64,000 nt of DNA from Streptomyces europaeiscabiei (GCF_036346855.1 NZ_CP107841.1:5522001-5586000), one strand, 5' to 3'. Numbered from the stretch's first letter, positions 42,875-53,084 are shown. Translations and numbers: made by a program. The notes: generated by a model from the letters alone, not told the origin.

Positions 42875-43753
42875 TCAGTCGGCGGGCGGCTGCGGCGGCT
42901 GGTGCGGTGCCGGAGGCGGGGCCGACGGGTACGGCTGGGCGGCGGGTGCGCCGGGAGCGGCCGGCCAGGGCTGCGCGGGCTGCGGAGGCTGTGGGACCTG
43001 TGGCGGCTGTGCGGCCTGGAACCCGGACGGTGCGGGGAAGGCGCCGGCGGGCCGGCGGCCGGCGAGGACGGTGGTCACGGTCGCGCCGAGTGCCAGCAGG
43101 GAGGCGACGGTCAGCAGATAGAAGCCGGGGCCGAAGGTCGTGGTCCGGCCGTCCCCGTCCCACTGGGTGTCGTTGAACGCGTCCGTCAGCACCGTGAGCG
43201 TCGTGCCGAGAAGCAGCACCGCGCCCGCGACGCCGAGTGCGGGCCCCAGCGGGAGCCGGCGGCTGCGGCCGGTCAGGAGGAGCACGGCCGCGGCGATGGC
43301 CAGCAGGCCGCCGAGGAGCAGCGGGACCCCGGAGAACTGCGTGACCTCGGTCGTCTCTCCGCCCACTTCCCAACTGGAGTACGACCACGCCTTCGCGACG
43401 TTCTCGTAGACCGGCTCCCCCTTCTCTTCGTCGCCGAGGTACTGGACCGACTTGTCCAGCGTGGCGAAGGAACCGCCGATGGCGAGGAGGGCGCCGAGGA
43501 TCAGCAGCGCGCCGGAGGCGCGGTCGGAGGCCGCCGCCGGGTCTCCCGGCGGGGCGGGCGGTCTGCCGTAGCCGGCGGGCGGCGTGGTCGCGTAGGGATA
43601 GGGAGCCCCTTGCTGCGGGGGCGGGGCCGACCAGCCGGGTGCGGGCGCCGTCGGCTGGGGCGGAGGGGCGGGCTGACCCGGGTACGGGCCGGGCTGACCC
43701 GGGTACGGGCCGGGCTGGCCCGCGTACGGGCCGGACTGCGTCGGTTCCGTCAT
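42875..43753 (-). CDS. four-helix membrane protein with Pro-rich ends
   Basis: The product is 292 residues. The N-terminal 80 residues are Pro/Gly/Gln-rich with 7-residue GPYPGQP repeats; four hydrophobic segments follow (about 85-105, 145-165, 172-192, 215-235), then a second Pro/Gln-rich tail. Between the first two helices lies an extracytoplasmic stretch with conserved aromatic residues (ENVAKAWSYSSWEVGG). This layout is frequent in Streptomyces membrane proteins of unknown function. The start is ATG 43753. It is divergent from the TPR-like gene. Confidence 0.82.
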   Translation of the reverse strand: MTEPTQSGPYAGQPGPYPGQPGPYPGQPAPPPQPTAPAPGWSAPPPQQGAPYPYATTPPAGYGRPPAPPGDPAAASDRASGALLILGALLAIGGSFATLDKSVQYLGDEEKGEPVYENVAKAWSYSSWEVGGETTEVTQFSGVPLLLGGLLAIAAAVLLLTGRSRRLPLGPALGVAGAVLLLGTTLTVLTDAFNDTQWDGDGRTTTFGPGFYLLTVASLLALGATVTTVLAGRRPAGAFPAPSGFQAAQPPQVPQPPQPAQPWPAAPGAPAAQPYPSAPPPAPHQPPQPPAD

Positions 43754-43918
43754 TTTCCGATCATAGGGAGTGGAGATCGTGCACAAAAGGTGAAGTGCCC
43801 CTCCATGTAGGGGAGTTGGGCATAAAGTGCTGGCCCCCGCTCCCCGGTCGGGATATCTGATCGACATACGTCCATCTCAAAGCATCACTGTGCGACCGAA
43901 ATTCGTTACTCTCCGGGC

Positions 43919-44866
43919 ATGGCTCTCCTCGGTCGCCGGCGAAGCACGACCAGACTCGCTCCCGAACTCGACGACACCGACCTCGGTAAGGTGCGCAAGC
44001 GTCTTGTGGAGAGGGGGAGTTCGGGTGGCCGCAGTCTCGCGGTGGCCATGATCGAGCAGTTGCTGCGCGACACCGGCCGGGACTGGGACCGCCGGGCCCA
44101 CCGCCTGAGCGTCCTCGCGGAGTCGGCGTCACCCGCCCTGCAGCGTTCCTGGGCCGAGGAGCAGCCGCAGGACCCGGACGCGCAGCTGCTGTTCGCCTGG
44201 GGTGTCCTGCTGCGGGCGCGGTACGAGGAGCAGCCGGTCCCGGGGGAGACCCGGGAGGCGCTCGACGCCTGCGAACATGCCGTCGGGCTGCGGCCCGAGG
44301 ACCCCACCCCCTGGGTGGTGCGTCTCGGTCTGCTGCGGTTGTGGCGCCGGCCGGGCGCGGAGGTCTTCCCGCTCTGGGAGGAGATCGTCCGACGCGATCC
44401 CTGGCACCGCGAGGCCCACTTCCAGATGCTGGGCTATCTGTCCCCGTGGGAGTGCGGCTCGCACGCGCAGACCGTCGACTTCCTGGACCGGGTACGCGCG
44501 GGCGCGGCGCCCACGGCCCCGACGGCGGGCCTGGAGATGGCGGCCCTCATCGACCTCTACCAGGGCACCCTCGACCAGGGCGGCCTCGAAGCCCTCACCG
44601 CCGTCCATCTGTGGAGCCGTCCGAACGCGGTGGCGGCCCTGGACCGCGCGCTGGCCGACTGGCCCCGCCCCGGGTATCTGACCCACGCGGCGGCCGTCGC
44701 GGACCTCAACCTCCTGGCGTACGCGCTGGTGCAGGCGAAGCGGGCCGGCGAGGCGGGCGAGGTGTTCCGTGCGATCGGGGGCCTGGCGACGGCGTACCCG
44801 TGGGCCCTGGAGAACGGCGATCCCCTGCAGTCCTTCGGCGGCTGGCAGCAGCGCGCGACAGGCTGA
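43919..44866 (+). CDS. TPR-like helical repeat protein
   Basis: The product is 315 residues, predicted all-helical, with tandem helix pairs such as AQLLFAWGVLLRARYEE, ALDACEHAVGLRPEDPTPWVVR and FPLWEEIVRRDPWHREAHFQML, which fit degenerate tetratricopeptide repeats. There is no signal peptide. It probably forms a protein-interaction scaffold. The start is ATG 43919; there is no obvious ribosome binding site, so a leaderless message is possible. It is convergent with the APC permease across a shared terminator. Confidence 0.78.
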   Translation: MALLGRRRSTTRLAPELDDTDLGKVRKRLVERGSSGGRSLAVAMIEQLLRDTGRDWDRRAHRLSVLAESASPALQRSWAEEQPQDPDAQLLFAWGVLLRARYEEQPVPGETREALDACEHAVGLRPEDPTPWVVRLGLLRLWRRPGAEVFPLWEEIVRRDPWHREAHFQMLGYLSPWECGSHAQTVDFLDRVRAGAAPTAPTAGLEMAALIDLYQGTLDQGGLEALTAVHLWSRPNAVAALDRALADWPRPGYLTHAAAVADLNLLAYALVQAKRAGEAGEVFRAIGGLATAYPWALENGDPLQSFGGWQQRATG

Positions 44867-44901
44867 CGGCCGGGACACCCGTACGGGGTGTTCCCGGCCG
44901 T
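44866..44901. terminator. bidirectional terminator
   Basis: ACGGCCGGGACACCC pairs with GGGTGTTCCCGGCCGT (one bulge), lying between the convergent TPR-like and permease genes. Confidence 0.85.
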
Positions 44902-44919
44902 GACCGTGTGAGGTTCTTG

Positions 44920-46377
44920 CTACCGCCTGCGGGGCGAACGGGCCAGCAGGGGCATCGCCATGCCCGCCAGCAGCGCGCCCGGGACGGCCAGGCCGAGCCA
45001 GACGGCCGTGGCGGTGTCCCCGCCGATGAGGGTGGTGAAGTTGGAGATGATCAGCCAGATGGCACCGGCGATGCCGCCGGCGCCCAGGGCCGGGGCGATC
45101 AGGGTGTTCCAGAGGCGGGTGTCGCCGGACCGCTCGTGGCGGAAGTACACGATGACCGACACGGAGGTCAACAAGTACAGCAGCATGATCGCCAGTACGG
45201 CGAGACCGCTGAGCCAGGAGAAGAGGGTGAGGACGGGGTCCTTGCCCGCCAGGGCGAAGGGGAAGACCAGCAGCGCGGCGACCCCGGTCTGCACGACACC
45301 CGCGAGCCACGGCGACTGGCGGCCGTTGAGCGAGCTCAGCGTGCGCGGCAGCAGGCCCTCCCGGCCCAGGGAGAACAGATAGCGGTTGGCGGAGTTGTGG
45401 AAGGCCAGGATGCTGGCGAAGAGCGAGGTGGCCAGCAGGATCGGCAGCGCGTCCCCCGCCCACGCGCCCAGCTCCGCCGAGACCGGCGCGGCGACGAAGG
45501 CCGCCCCGTCCCCGGCCTCCAGGGCCTTGCCCGCGGCGGCCGCACTGGAGGACGGGCCGTGCGCCGAGATCAGCATCCAGGACGTGAAGGCGAAGAACGC
45601 CGTGACGAGGACGACCGCGAGATAGGTGGCCCGGGGAACCGTCTTGTGCGGCTCGCGCGCCTCCTCGCCGTAGATCGCGGTCGCCTCGAAGCCGAACATC
45701 GACGCCACCGCGAACATCAGTGCCACGCCGGGCGCGCCCTCCAGCGCGGCCGACAGGGAGAAGGAGGAGCCCGGGGCCAGTCCCTCGGGGCCGCCGCCCT
45801 TGAGGAGCATCACCACGCCGAAGACCAGCAGCAGGCTGATCTCGGCCAGCACGAACACCGCGAGCACCTTGGCGCCCACGTCGACGCCGGTCGCGCCGAG
45901 CCCCTGCACGATCACCATCGTGCCCAGCGCGAACAGCCACCAGGGCACGTCCGTCTCCAGGTACTGCAGCGCCAGCCCGTTCATCACGGCGCCGAACAGG
46001 CCGTACACCGCCGCCTGGATGGCGTGGTAGGCGAGCAGGGCCACGCCCGCGCTGCCCGCGGCGGCCGTACCGCCGAGGCCCTTGCCGACGTACGAGTAGA
46101 AGGCGCCCGCGTCGACCACATGGCGGCCCATCGCGACGTAGCCGACGGAGAAGAGCAGGACGACCACCCCCGCCACGACGTACATCGCGGGGACTCCCGG
46201 GCCGTTGCCGATGGCTATCGCCACCGGTGCCGCCCCGGCGACACCGGTCAGTGGCGCCTGCGCGGAGAGAACGAAGAAGAGGATGCCCAGGACGCCGAGC
46301 GCGTTCTGTTTGAGGGAGCCGGTGGACGCGTAACCGTCGCCGGCCGCGTGCCGCATTCTGGACGCACTTGTAGACAT
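44920..46377 (-). CDS. APC-superfamily amino acid permease
   Basis: The product is 485 residues with about twelve membrane helices. The APC signature is visible in helix 1 (LGILFFVLSAQAPLTGVAG) and helix 6 (FGFEATAIYGEEAREP, with the conserved Gly-Phe-Glu of amino acid/polyamine antiporters). It likely takes up an amino acid or amine by proton symport or exchange; the substrate is unknown. The start is ATG 46377. The upstream 465 bases contain its promoter; no related enzyme lies next to it. Confidence 0.9.
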   Translation of the reverse strand: MSTSASRMRHAAGDGYASTGSLKQNALGVLGILFFVLSAQAPLTGVAGAAPVAIAIGNGPGVPAMYVVAGVVVLLFSVGYVAMGRHVVDAGAFYSYVGKGLGGTAAAGSAGVALLAYHAIQAAVYGLFGAVMNGLALQYLETDVPWWLFALGTMVIVQGLGATGVDVGAKVLAVFVLAEISLLLVFGVVMLLKGGGPEGLAPGSSFSLSAALEGAPGVALMFAVASMFGFEATAIYGEEAREPHKTVPRATYLAVVLVTAFFAFTSWMLISAHGPSSSAAAAGKALEAGDGAAFVAAPVSAELGAWAGDALPILLATSLFASILAFHNSANRYLFSLGREGLLPRTLSSLNGRQSPWLAGVVQTGVAALLVFPFALAGKDPVLTLFSWLSGLAVLAIMLLYLLTSVSVIVYFRHERSGDTRLWNTLIAPALGAGGIAGAIWLIISNFTTLIGGDTATAVWLGLAVPGALLAGMAMPLLARSPRRR

Positions 46378-46843
46378 GCCTCACCTGTCGGGCGGAAATG
46401 AAGGATGTGGTTTCGGCTCAAACGAGCTGCCCCATGTTGGCCTCAACGCGCCTGCCTGGCAAGGGAGTGACACGTGTAGGGCCACAGATTGTTCGGGTGC
46501 TTACGACTGTCTGTGCGCGCCCGCCCGGCGCGTGAGGGCCGCGCCGCGATCGCCGACGAGGCAGGCCCGACCCTGATCCGGCCCGACCTTGATCCGCCCG
46601 CGCTGCTCACCCCGTCACCGCGTCACCCCGTCACCCCGTCACCGCGGACCGCCGTGAGGACGCCGGAACCCGCCGGGTCGGCGTAGTGCGGGGGCAGGGG
46701 TGGGGTGGGACGGGGTGGAGGCGGGGGCGGTGAAGCCCATGTGGCGGTCGCGAAATAGAGTGAAACGGGTGTGACGGGACATATCAAAGGTAGCGAGGAG
46801 AGCCTCGACGGGGGGTGCTCGGGCGAGAGTGAGATGAGCGGCC
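46378..46843. other. intergenic region
   Basis: No supported gene. It holds the divergent promoters of the permease and the PAS-GAF-SpoIIE gene and a short run of CACCCCGT direct repeats at about 46607-46645. Confidence 0.5.
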
Positions 46844-49324
46844 ATGGAGCGGCATGTCGTCGACGAACCGGGGGTGGACCCGGGCCCGGACGCGTTCGGG
46901 GAGGCGCTCACCGTGCGGGCCACCGTCGACGAACACGGCACCGTGACCGGCTGGAGCGCCGGCGCCGAACGCCTGCTCGGCTACACGCCGACGCAGATCC
47001 TGGGTCGGCCGGCCGCCTCCCTGCTCGCCGAGGAGCCCCCGGCGAGCGCCCTCCCGTCCTCCTCCGGCCTGCCGAGATGGCACGGCACGCTCGTCCTGCG
47101 GCACCGTGACGGCCGCCGCCTGGAGGTCAGGGTCCTGGCGCATCACCGCACGACGTACTGCGGGACCCGCGACTGGTTTCTGGTCTCCGCCCTGGCGGGG
47201 ACGCGGCCCCGCCCCGGTGACGACGCGCTCGCGCTGCGCGGTTTCCTCGACTCCCCGAGCTGCGCCACCTCGGTGCACGACACGGACCTGCGCTGGCGCC
47301 GGTCCAACCGGGCCTCACGGGACGCCCTGGGGCTGGGCGACGACGACCTGCGCGGGCTGCGGATGACGGAGGCGATCGACGACCCGGCCATGGGGGAGGT
47401 CGAGCGGCTGATGCGGCAGGTCCTGGAAACTGGCGAACCGCAGTACATGGAGAACCACGCGCGGGCACCCGGCGAGACCCGCGAACACGCTTGGTCGGTC
47501 CACCTCTACCGGCTGGAGGCCGAAGACGGCCGCGTCCTCGGCGTGGCCACCACCGGGCACGACATGACGGAGCAGTACTGGGCCCGCAAACGCCTCCAGC
47601 TCATCGCAGAGGCCGGCCAACGCATCGGCAGCACCCTCGACGTGACGCGGACGGCGCAGGAACTGGCGGACATCGCGGTCCCGGACCTCGCCGACTTCAT
47701 CAGCGTCGACCTCCTGGCGTCCCTCGACGACCTGCGCGAACCACCCCCGCAGGCCGCCGAGGCCGGCCGCGCCATCGCCCTGCGGCGCATCGCCCACCAG
47801 TCCGTGCTGCCGGGGAGCCCGGAGGCGGTCGTCGCGCCGGGCGGGGTGGACGCGTACCCGGACGGCTCGCCGCCGGTGGAGAGTCTGCGCTCGGGCCGTG
47901 CCGCGCTGTACCGGGTGACCGAGCCCGCGATCGCCGACTGGGTGGCCCAGGACCAGCTCCGGACCTCCCGTATCCGCGATTTCGGGTTCCACTCGGTGAT
48001 GACCGTGCCCCTGTCGGCACGCGGAACCACCCTGGGCGTCGCCGTCTTCGCCCGGCACCGGCATCCCGAGCCCTTCCAGCAGGACGACCTCGTCCTGGCC
48101 GAGGAACTGTCGGCCCGAGCGGCCGTCAGCATCGACAACGCCCTGCGCTACACGCGCGAACGCGCGACGGCCGTCACCCTGCAGCGCAGCCTGCTGCCGC
48201 AGAGCCTGCCCGAGCAGGCCGCGGTCGAGGTCGTCACCCGCTACCTCCCGGCCGGCGCCCGCGCCGGGGTGGGCGGCGACTGGTTCGACGTCATCCCGCT
48301 GTCCGGGGCCAGGGTGGCACTGGTCGTGGGCGACGTCGTGGGCCACGGCATCCACGCCTCCGCGACCATGGGCCGGCTGCGGACCGCCGTACGCACCCTC
48401 GCCGACATCGACCTGCCTCCGGACGAACTGCTCACCCACCTCGACGACCTCGTGGCCCGTCTGGCCACCGATGCGGAGGCCGGTGCGGAGCGGGCCGCCG
48501 AGGGAGGGGCGGCGCCAGGGGACGTGACCGCGGGCGTCGTCGGCGCGACGTGTCTGTACGCCGTGTACGACCCCGTCTCGCGCCGGTGCACGCTCGCCCG
48601 GGCGGGGCATCCGCTGCCGGTCGTGGTGAGCCCGGACGGCACCGCCGAACTGCTCGACCTTCCGGCGGGACCCCCGCTGGGCCTGGGTGGGCTGCCCTTC
48701 GAGTCACGGGAGACCGAACTGCCGGAGAACAGCCTGCTAGCTCTCTACACGGACGGCCTGATCGAATCCCGGGACGGTGAGAACAACGGCGGCGCCACCG
48801 GCATCGACGACGGCATCACCCGGCTGCGTCGGACCCTCGCCGCCCCCGCCGCCTCCCTGGACGCGCTGTGCGACCGGGTCCTGGGCGCCGTACTGCCCGA
48901 GCGACCCACCGACGACGTGGCCCTGCTCGTCGCCCGCCCCCGCGCACTCGACCCCGACCGGGTCGCCACCTGGGACGTGGCCTCCGACCCCTCCTCGGTC
49001 GCCGAGGCCCGCAAGAACGCCCTCTGCCGGCTGGAGAGCTGGGGTCTCAACGACGCGGCCTTCGTCACCGAGCTGGTCGTCAGCGAACTGGTCACCAACG
49101 CCATCCGGCACGCCGAACCGCCCGTCCAGCTGCGGCTGATCCACGACAGAAGCCTCATCTGCGAGGTCTCGGACGGCAGCAGCACGACACCTCACATGCG
49201 CCGCGCCCGCGCCTACGACGAAGGAGGCCGGGGTCTGCTCCTGGTCGCCCAGCTGACCGAACGCTGGGGCACCCGCCCCACCCCCACGGGCAAGACGATC
49301 TGGACGGAACAGACCCTCGAATGA
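46844..49324 (+). CDS. PAS-GAF-SpoIIE phosphatase-HATPase multidomain regulator
   Basis: The product is 826 residues: an N-terminal PAS domain (about 22-110), a second PAS-like domain (about 125-235), a GAF domain (about 255-435), a SpoIIE/PP2C Ser/Thr phosphatase (about 445-685, with metal-binding Asp in VGGDWFDVI, VVGDVVGHG and RPTDDVALLV) and an RsbW-like HATPase (about 695-826, with VVSELVTNAIRHA and GGRGLLLVAQL). This layout is typical of Streptomyces regulators that dephosphorylate anti-anti-sigma factors and may also bind sigma factors, in partner-switching control of stress or development. No anti-sigma-antagonist gene lies next door. Cytoplasmic; no membrane segment. Confidence 0.93.
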   Translation: MERHVVDEPGVDPGPDAFGEALTVRATVDEHGTVTGWSAGAERLLGYTPTQILGRPAASLLAEEPPASALPSSSGLPRWHGTLVLRHRDGRRLEVRVLAHHRTTYCGTRDWFLVSALAGTRPRPGDDALALRGFLDSPSCATSVHDTDLRWRRSNRASRDALGLGDDDLRGLRMTEAIDDPAMGEVERLMRQVLETGEPQYMENHARAPGETREHAWSVHLYRLEAEDGRVLGVATTGHDMTEQYWARKRLQLIAEAGQRIGSTLDVTRTAQELADIAVPDLADFISVDLLASLDDLREPPPQAAEAGRAIALRRIAHQSVLPGSPEAVVAPGGVDAYPDGSPPVESLRSGRAALYRVTEPAIADWVAQDQLRTSRIRDFGFHSVMTVPLSARGTTLGVAVFARHRHPEPFQQDDLVLAEELSARAAVSIDNALRYTRERATAVTLQRSLLPQSLPEQAAVEVVTRYLPAGARAGVGGDWFDVIPLSGARVALVVGDVVGHGIHASATMGRLRTAVRTLADIDLPPDELLTHLDDLVARLATDAEAGAERAAEGGAAPGDVTAGVVGATCLYAVYDPVSRRCTLARAGHPLPVVVSPDGTAELLDLPAGPPLGLGGLPFESRETELPENSLLALYTDGLIESRDGENNGGATGIDDGITRLRRTLAAPAASLDALCDRVLGAVLPERPTDDVALLVARPRALDPDRVATWDVASDPSSVAEARKNALCRLESWGLNDAAFVTELVVSELVTNAIRHAEPPVQLRLIHDRSLICEVSDGSSTTPHMRRARAYDEGGRGLLLVAQLTERWGTRPTPTGKTIWTEQTLE

Positions 49325-49345
49325 CCCCGTGGATCCTTCGGGGGC

Positions 49346-50026
49346 CTACGGCCTGCCCTGCTTCGGCCCGTTGAGGGTGTCGGCGGCGTGGCGGGGGCCG
49401 TGCCCGGACGAGAACTGGCCGACGAGTTCACGGAAGCAGACGAGGGCCGTGATCGGCGGGATCCCGACGATCGCCATGGCCAGCAGGGAACCCGGAGACT
49501 GGCCGATGCACAGGGCCACCGCCGTGCCGGAGCAGAGCAGCATCACCGCCCAGGACCGCCGGGCGGTCCGCTGCTGAACGGATGCCCGCAGGATGGACAG
49601 ACCCGCCAGGAGCCACGGCCCGTACACGGTCAGGGGCCACCATCGCGCCAGATGTTCCGCCACGACCAGCAGCGCGATGCCGCGAAGCTGACCGTACGAA
49701 TAAGAGACGGACCAATAAAGCATCGTCAGTGCGCACACGGCGATTGTCGTAATTAAGAAAACGACTGGGACGATCCTAGGGTTTTTGGAAAAGATGTGGG
49801 CGCCCGGGCGTGGCCGCCGTCGGCTGACCGGGCGGCGCGGGCGCTCGCGCACGTCCGGCAGGGGAGGGGTGGGATCCACGTGGTGCGTCATGTACGGCAT
49901 GTGGATCAGCTCGTCGTTCGGGTCCCACACGCCGGACGCGGCCCTTGGGCCGGGGAGCCAGATGGGCTGTGTCTCGAAGGGCTGCCCGTCGAAGTGTTGA
50001 TCTACCGAATCATAATCGGTTCTCAT
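49346..50026 (-). CDS. DUF2637-like membrane protein
   Basis: The product is about 226 residues. The N-terminal 80 residues are hydrophilic (DELIHMPYMTHHVDPTPP); four hydrophobic segments follow (about 95-115, 125-145, 150-170, 180-200). The spacing and the SYGQLRG and PLTVYGPWL motifs resemble DUF2637 proteins, some of which are Spd-like proteins of actinomycete plasmids and chromosomes. ATG 50026 lies in an AT-rich leader with a poor ribosome binding site. It converges with the phosphatase gene 21 bases away. Confidence 0.7.
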   Translation of the reverse strand: MRTDYDSVDQHFDGQPFETQPIWLPGPRAASGVWDPNDELIHMPYMTHHVDPTPPLPDVRERPRRPVSRRRPRPGAHIFSKNPRIVPVVFLITTIAVCALTMLYWSVSYSYGQLRGIALLVVAEHLARWWPLTVYGPWLLAGLSILRASVQQRTARRSWAVMLLCSGTAVALCIGQSPGSLLAMAIVGIPPITALVCFRELVGQFSSGHGPRHAADTLNGPKQGRP

Positions 50027-50286
50027 TTGAATCAGTCCATTCGGGGTCCGCTTTTCCGACCGGCACGAGAGGAGTCGATACCTGATTTTGGGCATTCGGG
50101 AGAATAGCGATCGATGGGGATTTTCGCGAGTTTCGAACCGCACTGGATGGTGGTTGAAATGGTGAAGGTTCGCTTGGCTCCGAACGAGTGGACTCGCCCC
50201 CGCACGTCCCGGACGGGGGCCTCGGCCCGGGGCCCGGATGGTGACGTTGGCCCCTCTGGTCCCTGATCCGGAAGAGGCGCCCCGAC

Positions 50287-51522
50287 ATGCGACGTACCCC
50301 CTCCCGCCGTCTGTTCGCCGCCGCGTTGCTGGTGGCGTCCGTCCTGGCCCCGATGGCGGTGACGCCCGCCGCGGCCGTCCACACCGCACGCGTCGACCGG
50401 TACGACAAGGTGGACCGCCACGACAAGGGCGACCCGCACAGCAAGGACGAGTGCCCATCGGGCGGCCTCGGCCGTGGAGTGACCGCCCGGCTGGACAAGG
50501 CCGTCGCGGACGTCCGCCGGGAGGCCGGCATCCCCGGCGTCGCCGTCGGACTGTGGATGCCGGGCAAGGGGTGCTACGTCCGCGCGACCGGGGTCGCCGA
50601 CACGGTCACCCGCAGGCGGATGACCACCGACCAGTTCATGCGGATCGGCAGCGAGACCAAGACCTTCACGGTCACCGCGCTGCTCGAACTCGTCGACGAC
50701 CGTCTGATCCGGCTGGACGACCAGATCTCCCGCTACGTCCGCGGTGTGCCGAACGGTGCCCGGATCACCCTGCGCCATCTCGCGGAGATGCGCAGCGGCC
50801 TGTTCCCGTACAGCGCGGACTCGGACTTCGCGCGGGCCCTGCTGAGCGACCCGGGCCGTTCGTTCACCCCGCGGGAGCTGCTCGCGTACGGCTTCCGGCA
50901 TCCGAACACCTTTGCGCCGGGTGAGGAGTTCCAGTACTCCAACACCAACCTCATCCTGCTCGGACTGGTGGTCGAGAAGGTCGGCGGGCGGCCCCTCGCC
51001 GACTTCATCCGCGAGCGGGTGCTCCACCCGGCCCGGCTGCGCCACACGCTGTTCCCCGAGGGCCGCGAGTTCCCCGAGCCGCACGCACACGGCTACACCA
51101 ACCAGACGCTGAGCGGTGAGATCGAGGACGCCACGGACTGGAACCCCAGCTGGGCCTGGGCGGCCGGGGCGATGATCTCGGACCTGCACGACCTGCGCCG
51201 CTGGGCCAGGATCGTCGCCACCGGGACGCTGCTCAGCCCGCAGACCCAGCGGGAGCGGCTCAGGATGCTGCCGACCGGCTTCCCCGGGACCAGCTACGGC
51301 CTCGGCATCTTCGACTCCGGCGGCTGGATCGGGCACAACGGCTCCATCCCGGGATACCAGAGCGTCACCGTCTACCTGCCGTCGCGGAAGGCCACCCTGG
51401 TGCTGCTGCTCAACACCGACGTCACCCACGACGGCCAGGAGCCGTCCTCGCTCCTCGCCCGCGCGATCACGGAGATCGTCACCCCGGACAACGTCTACGA
51501 CCGCCCGGCGCCCCCGCGCTGA
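50287..51522 (+). CDS. secreted serine hydrolase (D-Ala-D-Ala carboxypeptidase / beta-lactamase family)
   Basis: The product is 411 residues with a signal peptide (1-30), a Lys/Asp/His-rich linker and a beta-lactamase-fold domain with SETK (Ser122, Lys125), YSN and HNG in place of KTG. HNG-type third motifs occur in class C-like carboxypeptidases and esterases. It likely acts on cell-wall peptides or a related amide/ester. ATG 50287 follows a GGAAGAGG stretch. It precedes the BrkB-family gene by 54 bases, so they may be co-transcribed. Confidence 0.9.
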   Translation: MRRTPSRRLFAAALLVASVLAPMAVTPAAAVHTARVDRYDKVDRHDKGDPHSKDECPSGGLGRGVTARLDKAVADVRREAGIPGVAVGLWMPGKGCYVRATGVADTVTRRRMTTDQFMRIGSETKTFTVTALLELVDDRLIRLDDQISRYVRGVPNGARITLRHLAEMRSGLFPYSADSDFARALLSDPGRSFTPRELLAYGFRHPNTFAPGEEFQYSNTNLILLGLVVEKVGGRPLADFIRERVLHPARLRHTLFPEGREFPEPHAHGYTNQTLSGEIEDATDWNPSWAWAAGAMISDLHDLRRWARIVATGTLLSPQTQRERLRMLPTGFPGTSYGLGIFDSGGWIGHNGSIPGYQSVTVYLPSRKATLVLLLNTDVTHDGQEPSSLLARAITEIVTPDNVYDRPAPPR

Positions 51523-51576
51523 CTGTTATGTCGTGAATGTGCGCATGGGTCGGTACTGGTCGGATACCCGCCCGGA

Positions 51577-52617
51577 ATGATGCGGACGCTGAAGCGACAT
51601 GACAAGCGGTCGGACACAAAGCCGGAGGCGGGGCCGAACGCCGGGCCGGACGAGCAGGTGGAGCGGCGGGCGCCGGACAGTCCCACGGACCTGTCCGGGC
51701 GCTCCTGGCGTTCGGTGCTGAAAGGCACCCTGAAGGAGTTCAAGAAGGACGAGCTGACCGACCGGGCGGCGGCACTGACCTACTACGGGATCCTGGCCCT
51801 GTTCCCGGCGCTGCTGGCACTCGTGTCCCTGCTGGGGATCGTCGGGGAGTCGGCGACGCAGCAGGTGCTGGACAACATCCAGAAACTCGCCCCCGGCGCC
51901 GCCCGGGACGTGTTGACCAACGCGGTCCAGCAGATGCAGGGCAACGCGGGGCTCGGTTCGGTCATGGCGATCGTGGCTCTGGCGCTCGCGGTGTGGTCGG
52001 CCTCCGGCTACGTCGCGGCGTTCATCAGGAGCGCGAACGCGGTGTACGACGTCCCCGAGGGCCGCCCGGTCTGGAAGGTGCTGCCGGTCCGGGTCGGCGT
52101 GACGGTGCTGCTGATGGTCATGGCCGTGATCAGCGCGCTGATCGTGGTGTTCACCGGCGGCCTCGCGCGGGAGCTGGGCACCGCGCTCGGGGTCGGCGAC
52201 ACGGCTCTCACCGTGTGGTCGATCGCGAAGTGGCCGGTGCTGGTCCTCCTGGTCACGGTCATGATCGCGGTCCTGTACTGGGCCACACCGAACGCGAAGG
52301 TCCGCGGCTTCCGCTGGATCACACCGGGCAGCTTCCTCGCCCTGCTGATCTGGATGATCGCCTCCGCCGGGTTCGCGTTCTACGTGGCGAACTTCGGCTC
52401 GTACAACAGGACGTACGGTGCCCTCGCCGGCGTGATCATCTTCCTGGTCTGGCTGTGGATCACGAACCTGGCGATCCTGCTCGGCCTGGAGTTCGACGCG
52501 GAGCTGGCCCGCCGCCGTGCCATCGAGGGCGGTCATCCCCCGCACGAGGAGCCGTACGTCCAACCGCGCGACACCCGGAAGTGGGACGAGGAGGACCACC
52601 GCCGTCTCGAACACTGA
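51577..52617 (+). CDS. YihY/BrkB-family membrane protein
   Basis: The product is 346 residues. After a hydrophilic N-terminus (about 1-45) comes LTDRAAALTYYGILALFPALLAL, the hallmark of YihY/virulence factor BrkB proteins, then six predicted helices with the conserved RSANAVYDVPEGRPVWK loop. These proteins are often misannotated as ribonuclease BN; their transport or envelope role is not established. The C-terminal tail is charged. It is followed 47 bases later by the DUF4235 gene. Confidence 0.92.
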   Translation: MMRTLKRHDKRSDTKPEAGPNAGPDEQVERRAPDSPTDLSGRSWRSVLKGTLKEFKKDELTDRAAALTYYGILALFPALLALVSLLGIVGESATQQVLDNIQKLAPGAARDVLTNAVQQMQGNAGLGSVMAIVALALAVWSASGYVAAFIRSANAVYDVPEGRPVWKVLPVRVGVTVLLMVMAVISALIVVFTGGLARELGTALGVGDTALTVWSIAKWPVLVLLVTVMIAVLYWATPNAKVRGFRWITPGSFLALLIWMIASAGFAFYVANFGSYNRTYGALAGVIIFLVWLWITNLAILLGLEFDAELARRRAIEGGHPPHEEPYVQPRDTRKWDEEDHRRLEH

Positions 52618-52664
52618 GGCGGCGGGGAGGGGCGGGGGGCAGGCTTCGGCAGCGAGGAGACGTG

Positions 52665-52931
52665 ATGAAGGCCTCGAAGATCGCCTACAAGCCCGTCGGT
52701 CCGGCGCTGGGCGCCGTCAGCGGTGCGCCGGCCGGCGGGGTGTTCAAACAGGTGTGGAAGAAGCTCGGGCATGATCAGGGCGCCCCCGACGCGACCGACG
52801 AGGACCGTACCTGGCGCGAGGTCGTGTCGGCGGCCGTCGTACAGGGCGCGATATTCGCCGGAGTCAAAGCCGTCGTCGACCGCGGTGGTGCCGTGGCGAC
52901 CCGGCGTCTGACCGGCGCCTGGCCCGGCTGA
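52665..52931 (+). CDS. DUF4235 domain protein
   Basis: The product is 88 residues. ATG 52665 has GAGGAGA five to six bases upstream. The pattern MKASKIAYKPVGPALGAVSG, then FKQVWKKLGH, and a final hydrophobic helix (VVQGAIFAGVKAVVDRGGA) matches small actinobacterial DUF4235 membrane-associated proteins. These frequently follow BrkB-family genes, as here. Function is unknown. Confidence 0.88.
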   Translation: MKASKIAYKPVGPALGAVSGAPAGGVFKQVWKKLGHDQGAPDATDEDRTWREVVSAAVVQGAIFAGVKAVVDRGGAVATRRLTGAWPG

Positions 52932-53084
52932 CCCCGGCCGACCCCATCCGCGGAAGTCCGAGACGTCCGCCGCGGCCCCGAGGAGAGGCCGGAGCCGGGC
53001 CGTGAGGGGAGTCGACGGGCGGGACACGCCGTCGGATGGACTATCGGGCCTGTTCTTGACGCATGTGGTCATATCTTGCGGAAT